This document shows, piece after piece, positions 23,945 through 32,744 of a DNA stretch of 32,744 nt. A program made the translations under genes and the position numbers. Within the stretch, counting starts at the first letter, position 1. Every line of letters begins with the position of its first letter. The notes below the pieces were generated by a model that did not search any database, had not been told where the DNA came from, and saw only the letters and a program-made list of their open reading frames with translations. This stretch comes from Thermocaproicibacter sp002410755 (GTDB lineage: Bacteria > Bacillota > Clostridia > Oscillospirales > Acutalibacteraceae), in assembly GCA_036839715.1 (NCBI GenBank), contig DAITDU010000017.1:1-32744 (forward strand), written 5' to 3'.

Positions 23945-24373
23945 ATGGTAATGACACTTGAAGCGGATTATGCGGTCCGCATTGTGGACACGCTTGCCAG
24001 GTCCGAGCATAAGATGGATGCCCATTCTATTTCCCGGGAAACGCAGGTTCCGCTCCGCTTTGCTCTGAAAATTCTGCGGAAACTGGTAACGGACGGTTTA
24101 ATTGTTTCTTATAAAGGTGCCCACGGCGGCTATGCACTTTCCCGCAGTGCAAATAAAATCACGCTTCGGCAAGTAATTGAATCGGTGGAAGGTCCATATA
24201 TGCTCAACCGCTGCCAGCAGGATGAGTATAACTGTACCCATACAACAAGCTGCCGTTTCCATGAAATCTACGATGAAATTTCAAAGCTTGTGCGCCAACG
24301 GCTGGATGCCTATACATTTGCTTCCCTAGATCATGGTAACCAGGGTAAGGAAGAAAAGAAACCAGAGTTATAA
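23945..24373 (+). CDS. Rrf2-family transcriptional regulator with IscR-like cysteines
   Basis: A 142-residue DNA-binding protein: an N-terminal winged helix (about 1-65; HSISRETQVPLRFALKILRKL, GGYALSR) and a C-terminal dimerisation helix. Cys90, Cys97, Cys103 and His106 match in order and near spacing the [2Fe-2S] ligands of IscR (Cys92, Cys98, Cys104, His107), so an iron-sulfur sensor of redox, iron or NO status is likely. Targets are unknown: no isc or suf genes are nearby, and neighbours are rpoD and rpoB. GAAGAGGTG lies eight bases before the ATG. A second in-frame ATG sits two codons in. A hairpin follows the gene. Confidence 0.88.
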   Translation: MVMTLEADYAVRIVDTLARSEHKMDAHSISRETQVPLRFALKILRKLVTDGLIVSYKGAHGGYALSRSANKITLRQVIESVEGPYMLNRCQQDEYNCTHTTSCRFHEIYDEISKLVRQRLDAYTFASLDHGNQGKEEKKPEL

Positions 24374-24405
24374 TTCAGAAGCGGATTTTTTAAATACATA
24401 GAAAA

Positions 24406-24440
24406 AATCCGGCGCCAAGCGGTGCCGGATTACTTGTTTC
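24406..24440 (+). terminator. Terminator after the dnaG-rpoD-Rrf2 operon
   Basis: AATCCGGCGCC pairs with GGTGCCGGATT (11 bp with one G-T wobble) around the loop AAGC. The tail ACTTGTTTC is only moderately T-rich. It lies about 30 bases after the Rrf2 stop. Confidence 0.75.
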
Positions 24441-24482
24441 TGCCAGAATTTCACAGAAAAAAGACAAAAAAACGAAAAAGGC

Positions 24483-24511
24483 TTGACTTCGCCTTCTTAT
24501 TGTTATAAAAT
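24483..24511 (+). promoter_or_regulatory. Sigma-A promoter of rpoBC
   Basis: TTGACT (24483-24488) and TAAAAT (24506-24511) are 17 bases apart; an overlapping TGTTATAAA gives an alternative -10. It gives rpoBC a promoter of its own in the absence of rplJL directly upstream. Confidence 0.7.
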
Positions 24512-24677
24512 AATATACTGCATCATCATAGATTTATATGCCTATTTTTGGTTCGTTTTTATCATAGCACATACGATTCAAAAAGGCAAGAACATCTTGA
24601 AAACATCAATGGATTCGATCCATTCCACGCCGGAATCTGGCGGCAGAACGTAAATTATGAATGGAGTGATTGAGCCG
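24512..24677 (+). other. Leader region of rpoB
   Basis: About 160 bases between promoter and rpoB. It contains two small inverted repeats: CAAGA/TCTTG (24587-24599) and AATGGAT/ATCCATT (24608-24624). Neither is followed by a T run. No known leader family was recognised; in many bacteria rpoBC leaders take part in autoregulation. Confidence 0.4.
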
Positions 24678-27600
24678 ATGGTGAATGTCAAACCGGTAAA
24701 GGTCGGCAAAAATACGCGCATGAGCTTTGCACGTATTGAAGAAGTCCTGGATATGCCGAACCTGATTGAGGTCCAAAAAAAGTCTTACCAGTGGTTCCTT
24801 GATGAAGGCCTCAAAGAAGTGCTGAAGGAAGCTTCAGGCATTACCGATTATACCGGCAACCTCGTGTTGGACTTTGTGGATTATAAACTGGACTCCGACA
24901 AGCCCAATTACAGCGTTGAAGAATGCAAGGAGCGGGATGCCACTTATTCGGCTGCGCTGAGGGTTACTGCACGCCTTTTAAATAAGGAGAGCGGCGAAAT
25001 CAAGGAATCGGAAGTCTATATGGGTGATTTCCCGCTTATGACAGAAAGTGGTACCTTTGTCATTAACGGCGCAGAGCGTGTAATTGTTTCCCAGTTGGTC
25101 CGCTCGCCGGGCGTCTATTATAAGATGGATTATGACAAAACAGGCAAGGAGCTTTTCAGCACAACGGTAATCCCAAACCGTGGCGCATGGCTGGAGTATG
25201 AAACGGATTCAAACGATGTCTATTATGTCCGCATTGACAAGAACCGCAAGATTCCTGTTACAGTGTTTATCCGGGCGCTTGGGCTCGGCACGGATGAACA
25301 GATCCGCGACTTTTTCGGTAATGACGACCGCCTCAATGCGACCATTGAGAAAGACCCATGCAAGACCATGGAAGATGCCCTTTTTGAAATTTACCGTAAA
25401 TTAAGGCCAAGCGAGCCGCCTACCATTGAAAGTGCACAAGCTCATTTGAACGGCCTGTTCTTTGATTCCCGGCGCTATGATCTTTCTCGTGTTGGCCGTT
25501 ACAAATACAACAAGAAACTGAACCTTGCCGGCCGTATTTCCGGCCAGAAGATTTCTCGCCCCATTGCGAACCCGTCTACAGGCGAGGTCATGGCGGAAGC
25601 AGGCACAGTCATTTCCCACGAGCAGGCTGAAGATATTGACAATGCCGGCGTGAAAGCTGTTTATGTATCGGTTGGTGACGATAACAAGGAAGTCAATGTA
25701 ATTTCAAATGGCATGGTCGATATTTCTAAATATGTCGATTTTGATGCGAAAGCGGAATGCGGAGTCAGGGAGCGTGTCTGTTACTCTGTTCTCCGCGAAA
25801 TCCTCGACTCGACCTCCAATGATGATGAAATCAAGGAGGAATTTCGCGCACGTATTGACGATTTGATCCCGAAACACATTACGATTGATGATATTTTTGC
25901 TTCCATCAATTATCTTAACTGCCTTGCTATGGGTCTCGGTAACCTTGATGATATTGACCATCTGGGGAACCGCCGCATCCGTTCTGTCGGCGAGCTGCTC
26001 CAAAATCAGTTCCGCATTGGCTTTTCCCGTCTGGAACGTGTAATCCGTGAGCGCATGACTCTGCAGGCACAGGATCTGGAGACCCTCACGCCGCATTCCC
26101 TCATTAACATCCGCCCGGTTGTGGCAGCTATCCGGGAGTTCTTTGGTTCATCACCGCTTTCACAGTTTATGGATCAGACGAATCCGCTTGCCGAACTGAC
26201 GCACAAGCGCCGTCTTTCGGCTTTGGGCCCCGGCGGGCTGTCGCGGGACCGTGCAGGATTTGAAGTCCGTGATGTTCACTATACGCACTATGGCCGCATG
26301 TGCCCGATTGAGACGCCAGAAGGCCCGAACATCGGCCTGATTTCCTATCTTGCCACTTTTGCAAAAATCAATGAATATGGCTTTGTGGAAGCTCCATTTC
26401 GCCGTGTCGACAAAAAGAACGGGGTTGTCACCAAGGAAGTCGTCTATATGACGGCCGATGTGGAAGACAATTATGTTGTTGCTCAGGCTAATGAACCGCT
26501 TGATGCGGAAGGACATTTTCTTCATGCGAAGGTCAATGGCCGCTACCGTGACGAATTTGTCGAAGTAGAACGTGAAAAAGCTGATTTTATGGATGTCTCG
26601 CCAAGAATGGTTGTTTCTGTTGCAACAGCAATGATTCCATTTCTTGAGCATGATGACGCAAACCGTGCCCTTATGGGCTCCAATATGCAGAGGCAGGCTG
26701 TGCCGCTGCTTAAGACAGAATCCCCGATTGTTGGGACCGGTATGGAATATAAGGCCGGCGTCGATTCTGGTGTCTGCATCCTTGCAAAGCATCCAGGCGT
26801 TGTGATGAGTGTGAGTGCCAATGAGGTAAAGGTCACAACAGACGACGGACAGACCGATATTTACCATATTACCAAATTTCTGCGTTCCAACCAGGGTACC
26901 TGCTTTAATCAGGTCCCGGTTGTTTCCGTGAATGACCGCGTCAATGTCGGTGACGTAATTGCCGACGGACCCGCCACAAAAGACGGTGAAATCAGTCTTG
27001 GCAAGAATGTCCTGATTGGTTTTATGACGTGGGAAGGCTACAATTACGAAGATGCAGTCCTCATCAGTGAAAGGGTTGTCCGTGAGGATGTTTTCACTTC
27101 GATTCACATTGAGGAGTATGAGACCGAAGCCCGTGATACAAAGCTTGGACCGGAGGAAATTACCCGTGATATTCCAAACGTCAATGAAGATTTGCTCCGC
27201 GATCTTGACGACAGTGGTATTATCCGCATTGGCGCCGAAGTCCGGGCGGGTGATATTCTTGTTGGCAAGGTAACGCCAAAAGGCGAGACGGAGCTGACTG
27301 CCGAGGAACGCCTGCTGCGTGCCATTTTCGGTGAGAAGGCACGCGAAGTCCGCGATACGTCCCTGCGGGTTCCGCACGGCGAATACGGCATTGTGGTAGA
27401 TGTGAAAGTCTTTACCCGTGAGAACAGTCATGATGAGCTGAGCCCTGGTGTCAACAAGGTAGTCCGCTGCTATATTGCCCAGAAGCGTAAAATCTCCGTA
27501 GGTGACAAGATGGCCGGACGCCATGGCAATAAGGGCGTTGTTTCACGTATTCTGCCCGTGGAGGATATGCCATTTCTGCCGGGCGGCACACCGCTTGACA

Positions 27601-28484
27601 TTGTACTGAATCCCCTGGGCGTACCTTCCCGCATGAACATTGGCCAGGTGCTGGAAGTCCATCTTGGCCTTGCTGCAAAACTGCTTGGCATGAAGATTAT
27701 GACTCCGGTTTTTGACGGCGCACAGGAAGACGATATTGTCCAGTGTCTGAAGGAAGCTGCTAAAACCCCGGATGGCCAGAAGCTTGGCATCAAACCAGAT
27801 GGCAAGGTAAAGCTGAGAGATGGCCGTACCGGTGAATATTTCGACCATGAAATTACGGTCGGTTATATGTATTACCTCAAGCTCCATCATCTGGTCGATG
27901 ATAAGATTCACGCACGTTCTACAGGCCCTTATTCCCTTGTTACCCAGCAGCCTCTGGGCGGCAAAGCCCAGTTTGGCGGCCAGCGTTTTGGCGAGATGGA
28001 AGTCTGGGCTTTGGAAGCCTATGGCGCCGCTTATACTCTCCAGGAAATCCTTACGGTTAAGTCCGACGATGTTGTCGGTCGTGTCAAGACTTACGAGGCG
28101 ATTGTAAAAGGACAGAACATTCCGACACCTGGCATTCCAGAGTCATTTAAGGTGCTGATAAAAGAGTTGCAATCTCTTGCACTGGATGTCAAAGTCCTGG
28201 ACGAAAATAATGAAGAAATTGACCTTCGCGAGGACCTCGATGACGATGTTGGATTCAATCCGCAGGACAGCAACTATGAGGAGCCGGGCCCGACGGTGAA
28301 TGACGCGAATAAGCCAGGCATCGAAAAGAATGAAGACGGCAAAGAAAATGAAGAAATCGGAAACGAAGACTCTGACGGCTATGCTGGTGATATTGATGAC
28401 GGCGAAGAAAAAACGGACTCTGACGACAAGCTTTTCGAGAAAGATGAGACACTGAATTTTGACGCCGATGACGATAAAGTCTGA
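24678..28484 (+). CDS. rpoB: RNA polymerase beta subunit
   Basis: Catalytic subunit of RNA polymerase, about 1268 residues. It begins MVNVKPVKVGKNTRMSFA and keeps all conserved blocks. These include the rifampicin region QFMDQTNPLAELTHKRRLSALGPGGLSRD, with drug-sensitive residues at the classic positions, then MCPIETPEGPNIGLI, NYEDAVLISERVV, GDKMAGRHGNKGVVS and the C-terminal clamp segment QRFGEMEVWALEAYGAA. I chose ATG 24678 because GGAGTG stands nine bases upstream and clostridial RpoB usually starts this way; ATG 24657 would add seven residues. The last ~85 residues form an acidic tail rich in Asp, Glu and Asn that goes past the conserved end. Confidence 0.98.
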   Translation: MVNVKPVKVGKNTRMSFARIEEVLDMPNLIEVQKKSYQWFLDEGLKEVLKEASGITDYTGNLVLDFVDYKLDSDKPNYSVEECKERDATYSAALRVTARLLNKESGEIKESEVYMGDFPLMTESGTFVINGAERVIVSQLVRSPGVYYKMDYDKTGKELFSTTVIPNRGAWLEYETDSNDVYYVRIDKNRKIPVTVFIRALGLGTDEQIRDFFGNDDRLNATIEKDPCKTMEDALFEIYRKLRPSEPPTIESAQAHLNGLFFDSRRYDLSRVGRYKYNKKLNLAGRISGQKISRPIANPSTGEVMAEAGTVISHEQAEDIDNAGVKAVYVSVGDDNKEVNVISNGMVDISKYVDFDAKAECGVRERVCYSVLREILDSTSNDDEIKEEFRARIDDLIPKHITIDDIFASINYLNCLAMGLGNLDDIDHLGNRRIRSVGELLQNQFRIGFSRLERVIRERMTLQAQDLETLTPHSLINIRPVVAAIREFFGSSPLSQFMDQTNPLAELTHKRRLSALGPGGLSRDRAGFEVRDVHYTHYGRMCPIETPEGPNIGLISYLATFAKINEYGFVEAPFRRVDKKNGVVTKEVVYMTADVEDNYVVAQANEPLDAEGHFLHAKVNGRYRDEFVEVEREKADFMDVSPRMVVSVATAMIPFLEHDDANRALMGSNMQRQAVPLLKTESPIVGTGMEYKAGVDSGVCILAKHPGVVMSVSANEVKVTTDDGQTDIYHITKFLRSNQGTCFNQVPVVSVNDRVNVGDVIADGPATKDGEISLGKNVLIGFMTWEGYNYEDAVLISERVVREDVFTSIHIEEYETEARDTKLGPEEITRDIPNVNEDLLRDLDDSGIIRIGAEVRAGDILVGKVTPKGETELTAEERLLRAIFGEKAREVRDTSLRVPHGEYGIVVDVKVFTRENSHDELSPGVNKVVRCYIAQKRKISVGDKMAGRHGNKGVVSRILPVEDMPFLPGGTPLDIVLNPLGVPSRMNIGQVLEVHLGLAAKLLGMKIMTPVFDGAQEDDIVQCLKEAAKTPDGQKLGIKPDGKVKLRDGRTGEYFDHEITVGYMYYLKLHHLVDDKIHARSTGPYSLVTQQPLGGKAQFGGQRFGEMEVWALEAYGAAYTLQEILTVKSDDVVGRVKTYEAIVKGQNIPTPGIPESFKVLIKELQSLALDVKVLDENNEEIDLREDLDDDVGFNPQDSNYEEPGPTVNDANKPGIEKNEDGKENEEIGNEDSDGYAGDIDDGEEKTDSDDKLFEKDETLNFDADDDKV

Positions 28485-28501
28485 CAGGAAGGGGCCAGAG
28501 C

Positions 28502-31500
28502 ATGGAAAACAACACGTTTGAATCCATAAAGATTGGACTTGCTTCACCGGAAAAAATCCGTGAATGGTCTTACGGCGAAGTCAAAAAACCAGAAACAATC
28601 AATTACCGCACACTCAAGCCGGAGCGTGACGGCCTTTTCTGCGAACGCATTTTTGGCCCGACAAAAGATTGGGAATGTCACTGCGGCAAATATAAGCGAA
28701 TCCGCTACAAAGGTAAAATCTGTGAGCGCTGCGGTGTAGAAGTCACGCGCGCTAAAGTGCGCCGTGAGCGGATGGGCCATATTGAGCTTGCCGCTCCGGT
28801 TTCCCATATTTGGTATTTTAAAGGGATTCCATCCCGTATTGGCCTGATGCTTGATATTTCCCCGCGGATGCTTGAAAAAGTACTTTACTTTGCACTTTAT
28901 ATCGTCACGGATCCGGGCAATGTGCCGGAGCTGCAAAAAAAGCAGTTACTCACTGAAAAAGAATACCGTGACATGCGCGAAAAATATGAAGATGATTTTC
29001 AGGCCGGTATGGGTGCAGAATCCATTAAGAAACTCCTTACCGAGATTGACCTTGATGAACTTTCTGGACAGTTAAAGAAAGAGCTTACCAATGCCAGCGG
29101 TCAGAAACGTGTCCGTATTCTCAAACGGCTGGATGTTGTGGAGGCTTTCCGGCTTTCCGGAAACCGTCCGGAATGGATGATTCTGGACTGTGTCCCAGTC
29201 ATCCCGCCGGATCTCCGTCCAATGGTTCAGCTTGATGGCGGCCGCTTTGCAACTTCTGATCTTAATGACCTTTACCGCCGTGTTATTAACCGTAATAACC
29301 GCCTGAAGCGACTGTTGGAGCTTAATGCGCCGGACATCATTGTCCGCAATGAGAAGCGTATGCTTCAGGAGGCAGTTGATGCGCTGATTGACAACGGCCG
29401 CCGTGGCCGCCCGGTTACAGGGCCAAACAACCGTCCGCTGAAGTCCCTTTCTGATATGCTGAAAGGCAAGCAGGGCCGCTTCCGCCAGAATTTACTGGGT
29501 AAGCGCGTTGACTACTCCGGCCGTTCCGTAATTGTTGTTGGACCTGACCTTAAAATGTACCAGTGCGGCCTTCCAAAAGAAATGGCACTGGAGCTTTTTA
29601 AACCGTTTGTAATGAAGCGCCTGGTAGAAACCGGTGTGTCTGGCAATATTAAAGCAGCCCGCAAAGCAGTTGAGCGTGCAAACCCAGAAGTTTGGGATGC
29701 ACTGGAAGTTGTAATTAAAAACCATCCGGTTCTTCTGAACCGTGCCCCTACGCTGCATCGCCTCGGTATTCAGGCTTTTGAGCCCGTCCTTGTGGAAGGG
29801 CGTGCGCTAAAGCTTCATCCGCTGGCGTGCACTCCTTACAACGCGGATTTTGATGGTGACCAGATGGCTGTCCATGTGCCGCTTTCAGCAGAAGCCCAGG
29901 CAGAAGCCCGCTTCCTAATGCTGGCGGCTGGCAACCTGCTGAAGCCTTCTGATGGACGCCCTGTTACAGTCCCAACTCAGGATATGGTTTTGGGCTCCTA
30001 CTATCTGACACTTGACAAGGACGGTGAGCCTGGAGAAGGCAAGGCATTCCGTAATTTTGATGAAGCTGTTATGGCTTATGACCAGCATGTTATTGGTTTG
30101 CATGCAAAAATTAAAGTCCGCAGGACAATTGAACAAGACGGCAAAAAAGAATCCGCTATTATTAAGACAACAGTTGGAAAGATGATTTTTAACCGCCCGA
30201 TTCCGCAGGACCTTGGCTTTATTGACCGTTCTAAACCGGAGAATAAATTCCGTTTGGAGATCGAATTCCTCGTTGGAAAGAAGCAGCTTGGCCAGATTAT
30301 TGACCGCTGCATTAATGTCCATGGTGTCCCGCGGACGAGCGAGGTTTTGGATGCGATCAAGGCTCAGGGCTACAAGTATTCCACGAAAAGTGGCCTTACA
30401 GTTTCCGTCAGTGATGCAACGATTCCACCACAGAAGGCGAGCATTATCAATGCTGCAGAGAAAAAAATCGATGCAGTTTCCGAAGAGTACAAGATGGGCC
30501 TGCTCTCCAACATAGAGCGCTATAATGCTGTCCTGAAGACATGGAGCAAGGCAACGGATGATGTTTCCATTGCTCTGCAAAAGAACCTTGACCGCTACAA
30601 CCCAATCTTCATGATGGCTGATTCCGGAGCCCGCGGTTCCATGAGCCAGATTCGCCAGTTGGCAGGTATGCGTGGCCTGATTGCGAACACATCCGGCAAG
30701 ACGATTGAAATTCCTATCCGTTCCAACTACCGTGAAGGCCTCAATATCCTTGAGTACTTTATTTCATCCCGCGGTGCCAGAAAGGGCCTTGCCGATACAG
30801 CACTGCGCACGGCAGATTCAGGTTATCTGACGAGGCGGCTTGTCGATGTTTCCCAGGATGTCATTATCCGTGAGGATGACTGTGGCACAACCGATGGTCT
30901 TGAGGTAGCTGACATCAAAGACGGTGACAATGTGATTGAGCCGTTCCATGAACGTCTGATCGGGCGCTATTTGGTCAAGGATTTCGTCGATGAGAAAACC
31001 GGAAAAGTCCTTGTTTCAAAAGATAAGATGGTGGATGATGCCGATGCAGACTTGATTGAGGCGCATGGTGTTACCCACATCTGCGTTCGCTCTATCTTAA
31101 ACTGCCGCTCCAAACATGGTGTTTGCAGGAAGTGCTATGGTGAGAGCCTCGCGACCAGAAAGCCCGTGAAAGTCGGTGAGGCTGTTGGCATTATTGCTGC
31201 GCAGTCCATTGGTGAACCTGGCACACAGCTTACCATGCGCACATTCCACACCGGCGGTGTGGCCAATGCCGAAGATATTACACAGGGCCTTCCCCGTGTA
31301 GAAGAGCTTTTTGAAGGACGTAAACCAAAACACCTTGCGATTATCAGTGAAATAGCCGGAACAGTTTCCTTTGAAGAAGTTAAAAAGAGTCACCATGCAG
31401 TCATCACCAATGCAGAGACAGGTGAGAGCAAGTCTTATCTGCTCCCGTATGGCTCGCGTATTATTGTCAAGGAAGGCGATGAAATTAAGGCAGGTGACCG

Positions 31501-32044
31501 ATTGACAGAAGGCTCGGTTAACCCGCATGATATTCTTGCCATAAAGGGTATCCATGCAGTTCAGGACTATTTGATTGATGAGGTCCAGAAAGTTTACCGG
31601 ATGCAGGGCGTTGATATCAACGACAAGCATATTGAAGTAATTGTTCGCCAAATGCTTAAAAAAGTCCGTGTTGAAGATGCGGGGGATACGACGCTTCTGC
31701 CTAGCTCCTTGGTTGAGAAAAATAAACTGGAAGAGGAAAATGAAATCGTGCGCAACCGAATTGCCGCAGGTGAAACAGGCCTGAAGGAAGCGACTTCGTC
31801 GCCGGTGCTTCTGGGTATTACCAAGGCTTCGCTTGCAACGGATTCCTTCCTTTCCGCTGCATCGTTCCAGGAGACAACACGCGTGCTGACTGATGCTGCA
31901 ATCAAAGGCAAGGTTGACCCGCTGCTCGGCCTTAAGGAAAATGTCATTATCGGGAAGCTGATCCCTGCTGGAACCGGTATGAAGTGCTATAACGCGACAG
32001 AAATAGAACCGGCTGGCGGAAACTTGACAAACAATGAGGGATAG
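28502..32044 (+). CDS. rpoC: RNA polymerase beta' subunit
   Basis: The second large RNA polymerase subunit, 1180 residues, the length usual for Firmicutes. The N-terminal zinc site has Cys59, Cys61, Cys74 and Cys77. The catalytic magnesium loop NADFDGD is at 447-453. The second zinc site is built around DDCGTTDG and CRSKHGVCRKCYG, and the bridge helix/trigger loop region includes SIGEPGTQLTMRTFHTGG. It starts 17 bases after rpoB with AGGAAGGGG upstream, so both subunits come from one transcript. The promoter of rpsL is embedded in its last codons (32024-32053). Confidence 0.98.
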   Translation: MENNTFESIKIGLASPEKIREWSYGEVKKPETINYRTLKPERDGLFCERIFGPTKDWECHCGKYKRIRYKGKICERCGVEVTRAKVRRERMGHIELAAPVSHIWYFKGIPSRIGLMLDISPRMLEKVLYFALYIVTDPGNVPELQKKQLLTEKEYRDMREKYEDDFQAGMGAESIKKLLTEIDLDELSGQLKKELTNASGQKRVRILKRLDVVEAFRLSGNRPEWMILDCVPVIPPDLRPMVQLDGGRFATSDLNDLYRRVINRNNRLKRLLELNAPDIIVRNEKRMLQEAVDALIDNGRRGRPVTGPNNRPLKSLSDMLKGKQGRFRQNLLGKRVDYSGRSVIVVGPDLKMYQCGLPKEMALELFKPFVMKRLVETGVSGNIKAARKAVERANPEVWDALEVVIKNHPVLLNRAPTLHRLGIQAFEPVLVEGRALKLHPLACTPYNADFDGDQMAVHVPLSAEAQAEARFLMLAAGNLLKPSDGRPVTVPTQDMVLGSYYLTLDKDGEPGEGKAFRNFDEAVMAYDQHVIGLHAKIKVRRTIEQDGKKESAIIKTTVGKMIFNRPIPQDLGFIDRSKPENKFRLEIEFLVGKKQLGQIIDRCINVHGVPRTSEVLDAIKAQGYKYSTKSGLTVSVSDATIPPQKASIINAAEKKIDAVSEEYKMGLLSNIERYNAVLKTWSKATDDVSIALQKNLDRYNPIFMMADSGARGSMSQIRQLAGMRGLIANTSGKTIEIPIRSNYREGLNILEYFISSRGARKGLADTALRTADSGYLTRRLVDVSQDVIIREDDCGTTDGLEVADIKDGDNVIEPFHERLIGRYLVKDFVDEKTGKVLVSKDKMVDDADADLIEAHGVTHICVRSILNCRSKHGVCRKCYGESLATRKPVKVGEAVGIIAAQSIGEPGTQLTMRTFHTGGVANAEDITQGLPRVEELFEGRKPKHLAIISEIAGTVSFEEVKKSHHAVITNAETGESKSYLLPYGSRIIVKEGDEIKAGDRLTEGSVNPHDILAIKGIHAVQDYLIDEVQKVYRMQGVDINDKHIEVIVRQMLKKVRVEDAGDTTLLPSSLVEKNKLEEENEIVRNRIAAGETGLKEATSSPVLLGITKASLATDSFLSAASFQETTRVLTDAAIKGKVDPLLGLKENVIIGKLIPAGTGMKCYNATEIEPAGGNLTNNEG

Positions 32045-32053
32045 TGCTATACT
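32024..32053 (+). promoter_or_regulatory. Sigma-A promoter of rpsL inside the end of rpoC
   Basis: TTGACA (32024-32029) and TATACT (32048-32053) are 18 bases apart, with an extended -10 TG. The -35 box codes for rpoC residues and the -10 box lies just past its stop, about 110 bases before the rpsL ATG. Confidence 0.85.
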
Positions 32054-32162
32054 AACGAATTGTGACGGCATGTTTTCCGTGTAAACGGTTAAGCAGGCGT
32101 TTAGTTTGTTGTTATGCGGCATTTTGCCGCTTAACATAAATAATTATGTGAGGAGGTGTACT

Positions 32163-32597
32163 ATGCCTACCTTTAATCAGTTGGTTAAGACAGGAAGACA
32201 GGTGGCGGCAAGAAAGCCGCAGGCTCCGGCTCTTCTAAAAGGTTGGAATTCCAAGAAGAGAATTCCGGTTGACCAGAATTCTCCACAGAAGCGCGGTGTT
32301 TGCACTGTTGTAAAGACTGCTACCCCGAAGAAGCCGAATTCTGCCCTCAGAAAAGTCGCAAGAGTCAGGCTTTCCAATGGAATTGAAGTCAGTGCCTATA
32401 TTCCGGGTGTTGGCCACAATCTTCAGGAGCACAGTGTAGTGATGATCCGCGGTGGTCGTGTTAAGGATCTGCCTGGTGTCCGTTACCATATTATCCGTGG
32501 GACGCTGGATACACAAGGTGTAACCGGACGTATGCAGGGCCGTTCCAAATACGGCGCAAAAAGGCCCAAAGCCGGCGCCGCAAAAGCAGCAAAGTAG
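32163..32597 (+). CDS. rpsL: Ribosomal protein S12
   Basis: Small-subunit protein at the decoding centre, 144 residues. Signature stretches TPKKPNSALRKVARVRL, GHNLQEHSVVMIRGGRVKDLPGVRYHI and GRSKYGAKRPKA are present. Lys56/Lys57 and Lys101, at positions equivalent to E. coli 42/43 and 87, are unmodified lysines, so the sequence is that of a streptomycin-sensitive S12. The ATG 32163 follows a perfect AGGAGGTG by four bases. As first gene of the str operon (rpsL-rpsG-fusA-tuf) it should be followed by rpsG, which is not reached within the remaining 147 bases. Confidence 0.98.
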   Translation: MPTFNQLVKTGRQVAARKPQAPALLKGWNSKKRIPVDQNSPQKRGVCTVVKTATPKKPNSALRKVARVRLSNGIEVSAYIPGVGHNLQEHSVVMIRGGRVKDLPGVRYHIIRGTLDTQGVTGRMQGRSKYGAKRPKAGAAKAAK

Positions 32598-32744
32598 TAG
32601 TGTTGTCGGCTGCTTTTTGACAGAAACCGAACGGCTGCATGGTTGTGCATGTTGAAAAACAGAATGCAGCGGCGTTTATTTGATAGATTAACGCCTCTGT
32701 ATTGGCCACGGGAGTTTGTCGCTTTCGAGTACCGATGATATCAT

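Noticed and set aside
26160..27524. A 454-codon open frame on the minus strand opposite rpoB
   Set aside because: The plus strand encodes conserved RpoB motifs throughout; the antisense frame is open by codon bias and shows no recognisable domain.
31097..32137. A 346-codon minus-strand frame opposite rpoC
   Set aside because: Shadow of RpoC and of the rpsL promoter region.
32671..32695. GGCGTT/AACGCC hairpin after rpsL as a terminator
   Set aside because: Short stem with a large loop and no T run; the str operon is expected to continue.
1..32744. CRISPR array, insertion sequence, prophage or toxin-antitoxin pair
   Set aside because: No regularly spaced repeats, transposase, integrase, phage structural genes or small paired ORFs could be found by reading both strands.

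Overview
The window looks like a chromosomal segment of a low-to-mid GC, probably spore-forming member of the Clostridia. An Oscillospiraceae (Ruminococcaceae, clostridial cluster IV) relative is my inference from protein style; I could not run a search. Reasons: Gram-positive Shine-Dalgarno sites and sigma-A promoters, a dnaG-rpoD operon, a PdaA-type spore/cortex deacetylase, a SpoIVFB-like M50 protease, an NfnAB pair, and clostridial-style RpoB/RpoC. There is no clear insertion sequence, prophage or CRISPR array.

Layout, left to right. 1-54: truncated tRNA-Thr(UGU) on the minus strand with a near-consensus promoter. 55-757: AT-rich stretch without a convincing gene, followed by a 56-codon ORF (758-928). 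1139-3629: compact operon of methylglyoxal synthase, a histidine-less HPr-like protein, cytidine deaminase and pyrimidine-nucleoside phosphorylase, ended by a strong hairpin. 3744-4631 (minus): lipoprotein-like polysaccharide deacetylase (PdaA type). 4869-6040: an intact glycosyltransferase translationally coupled to a broken second glycosyltransferase. 6045-6947 (minus): a cysteine-rich protein of unknown function. 7224-12545: a two-component system plus ABC ATPase and FtsX-type permease, with a TTAAG direct repeat just upstream of the transporter genes. 12711-14943: nfnAB (electron-bifurcating transhydrogenase) with its own promoter and a terminator. 15073-16079: a small acidic membrane protein coupled to an M50 protease. 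16092-17837 (minus): pyruvate kinase with a C-terminal PEP-utiliser domain. 18068-18877: a VanY/M15-like protein whose metal and catalytic residues are mutated. 19041-19934: rpmE, then a YigZ/IMPACT family protein. 20020-24373: dgt, dnaG, rpoD and an Rrf2 regulator with IscR-like cysteines. 24678-32044: rpoB-rpoC. 32163-32597: rpsL, from a promoter buried in the end of rpoC.

How the parts fit: most of the window is core information processing (primase, sigma factor, RNA polymerase, S12, L31) and central metabolism (methylglyoxal bypass, pyruvate kinase, nucleoside salvage, NADPH/ferredoxin balancing). The lineage-specific parts are the cell-envelope genes, the decayed glycosyltransferase locus, the sensor/ABC module, the cysteine-rich protein and the pseudo-peptidase. 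I see no clear new multi-gene system. The best leads are degenerate-active-site proteins (HPr-like without His, M15-like without catalytic residues), the cysteine-rich protein, the acidic membrane protein paired with an M50 protease, and the putative operator of the sensor/ABC module.
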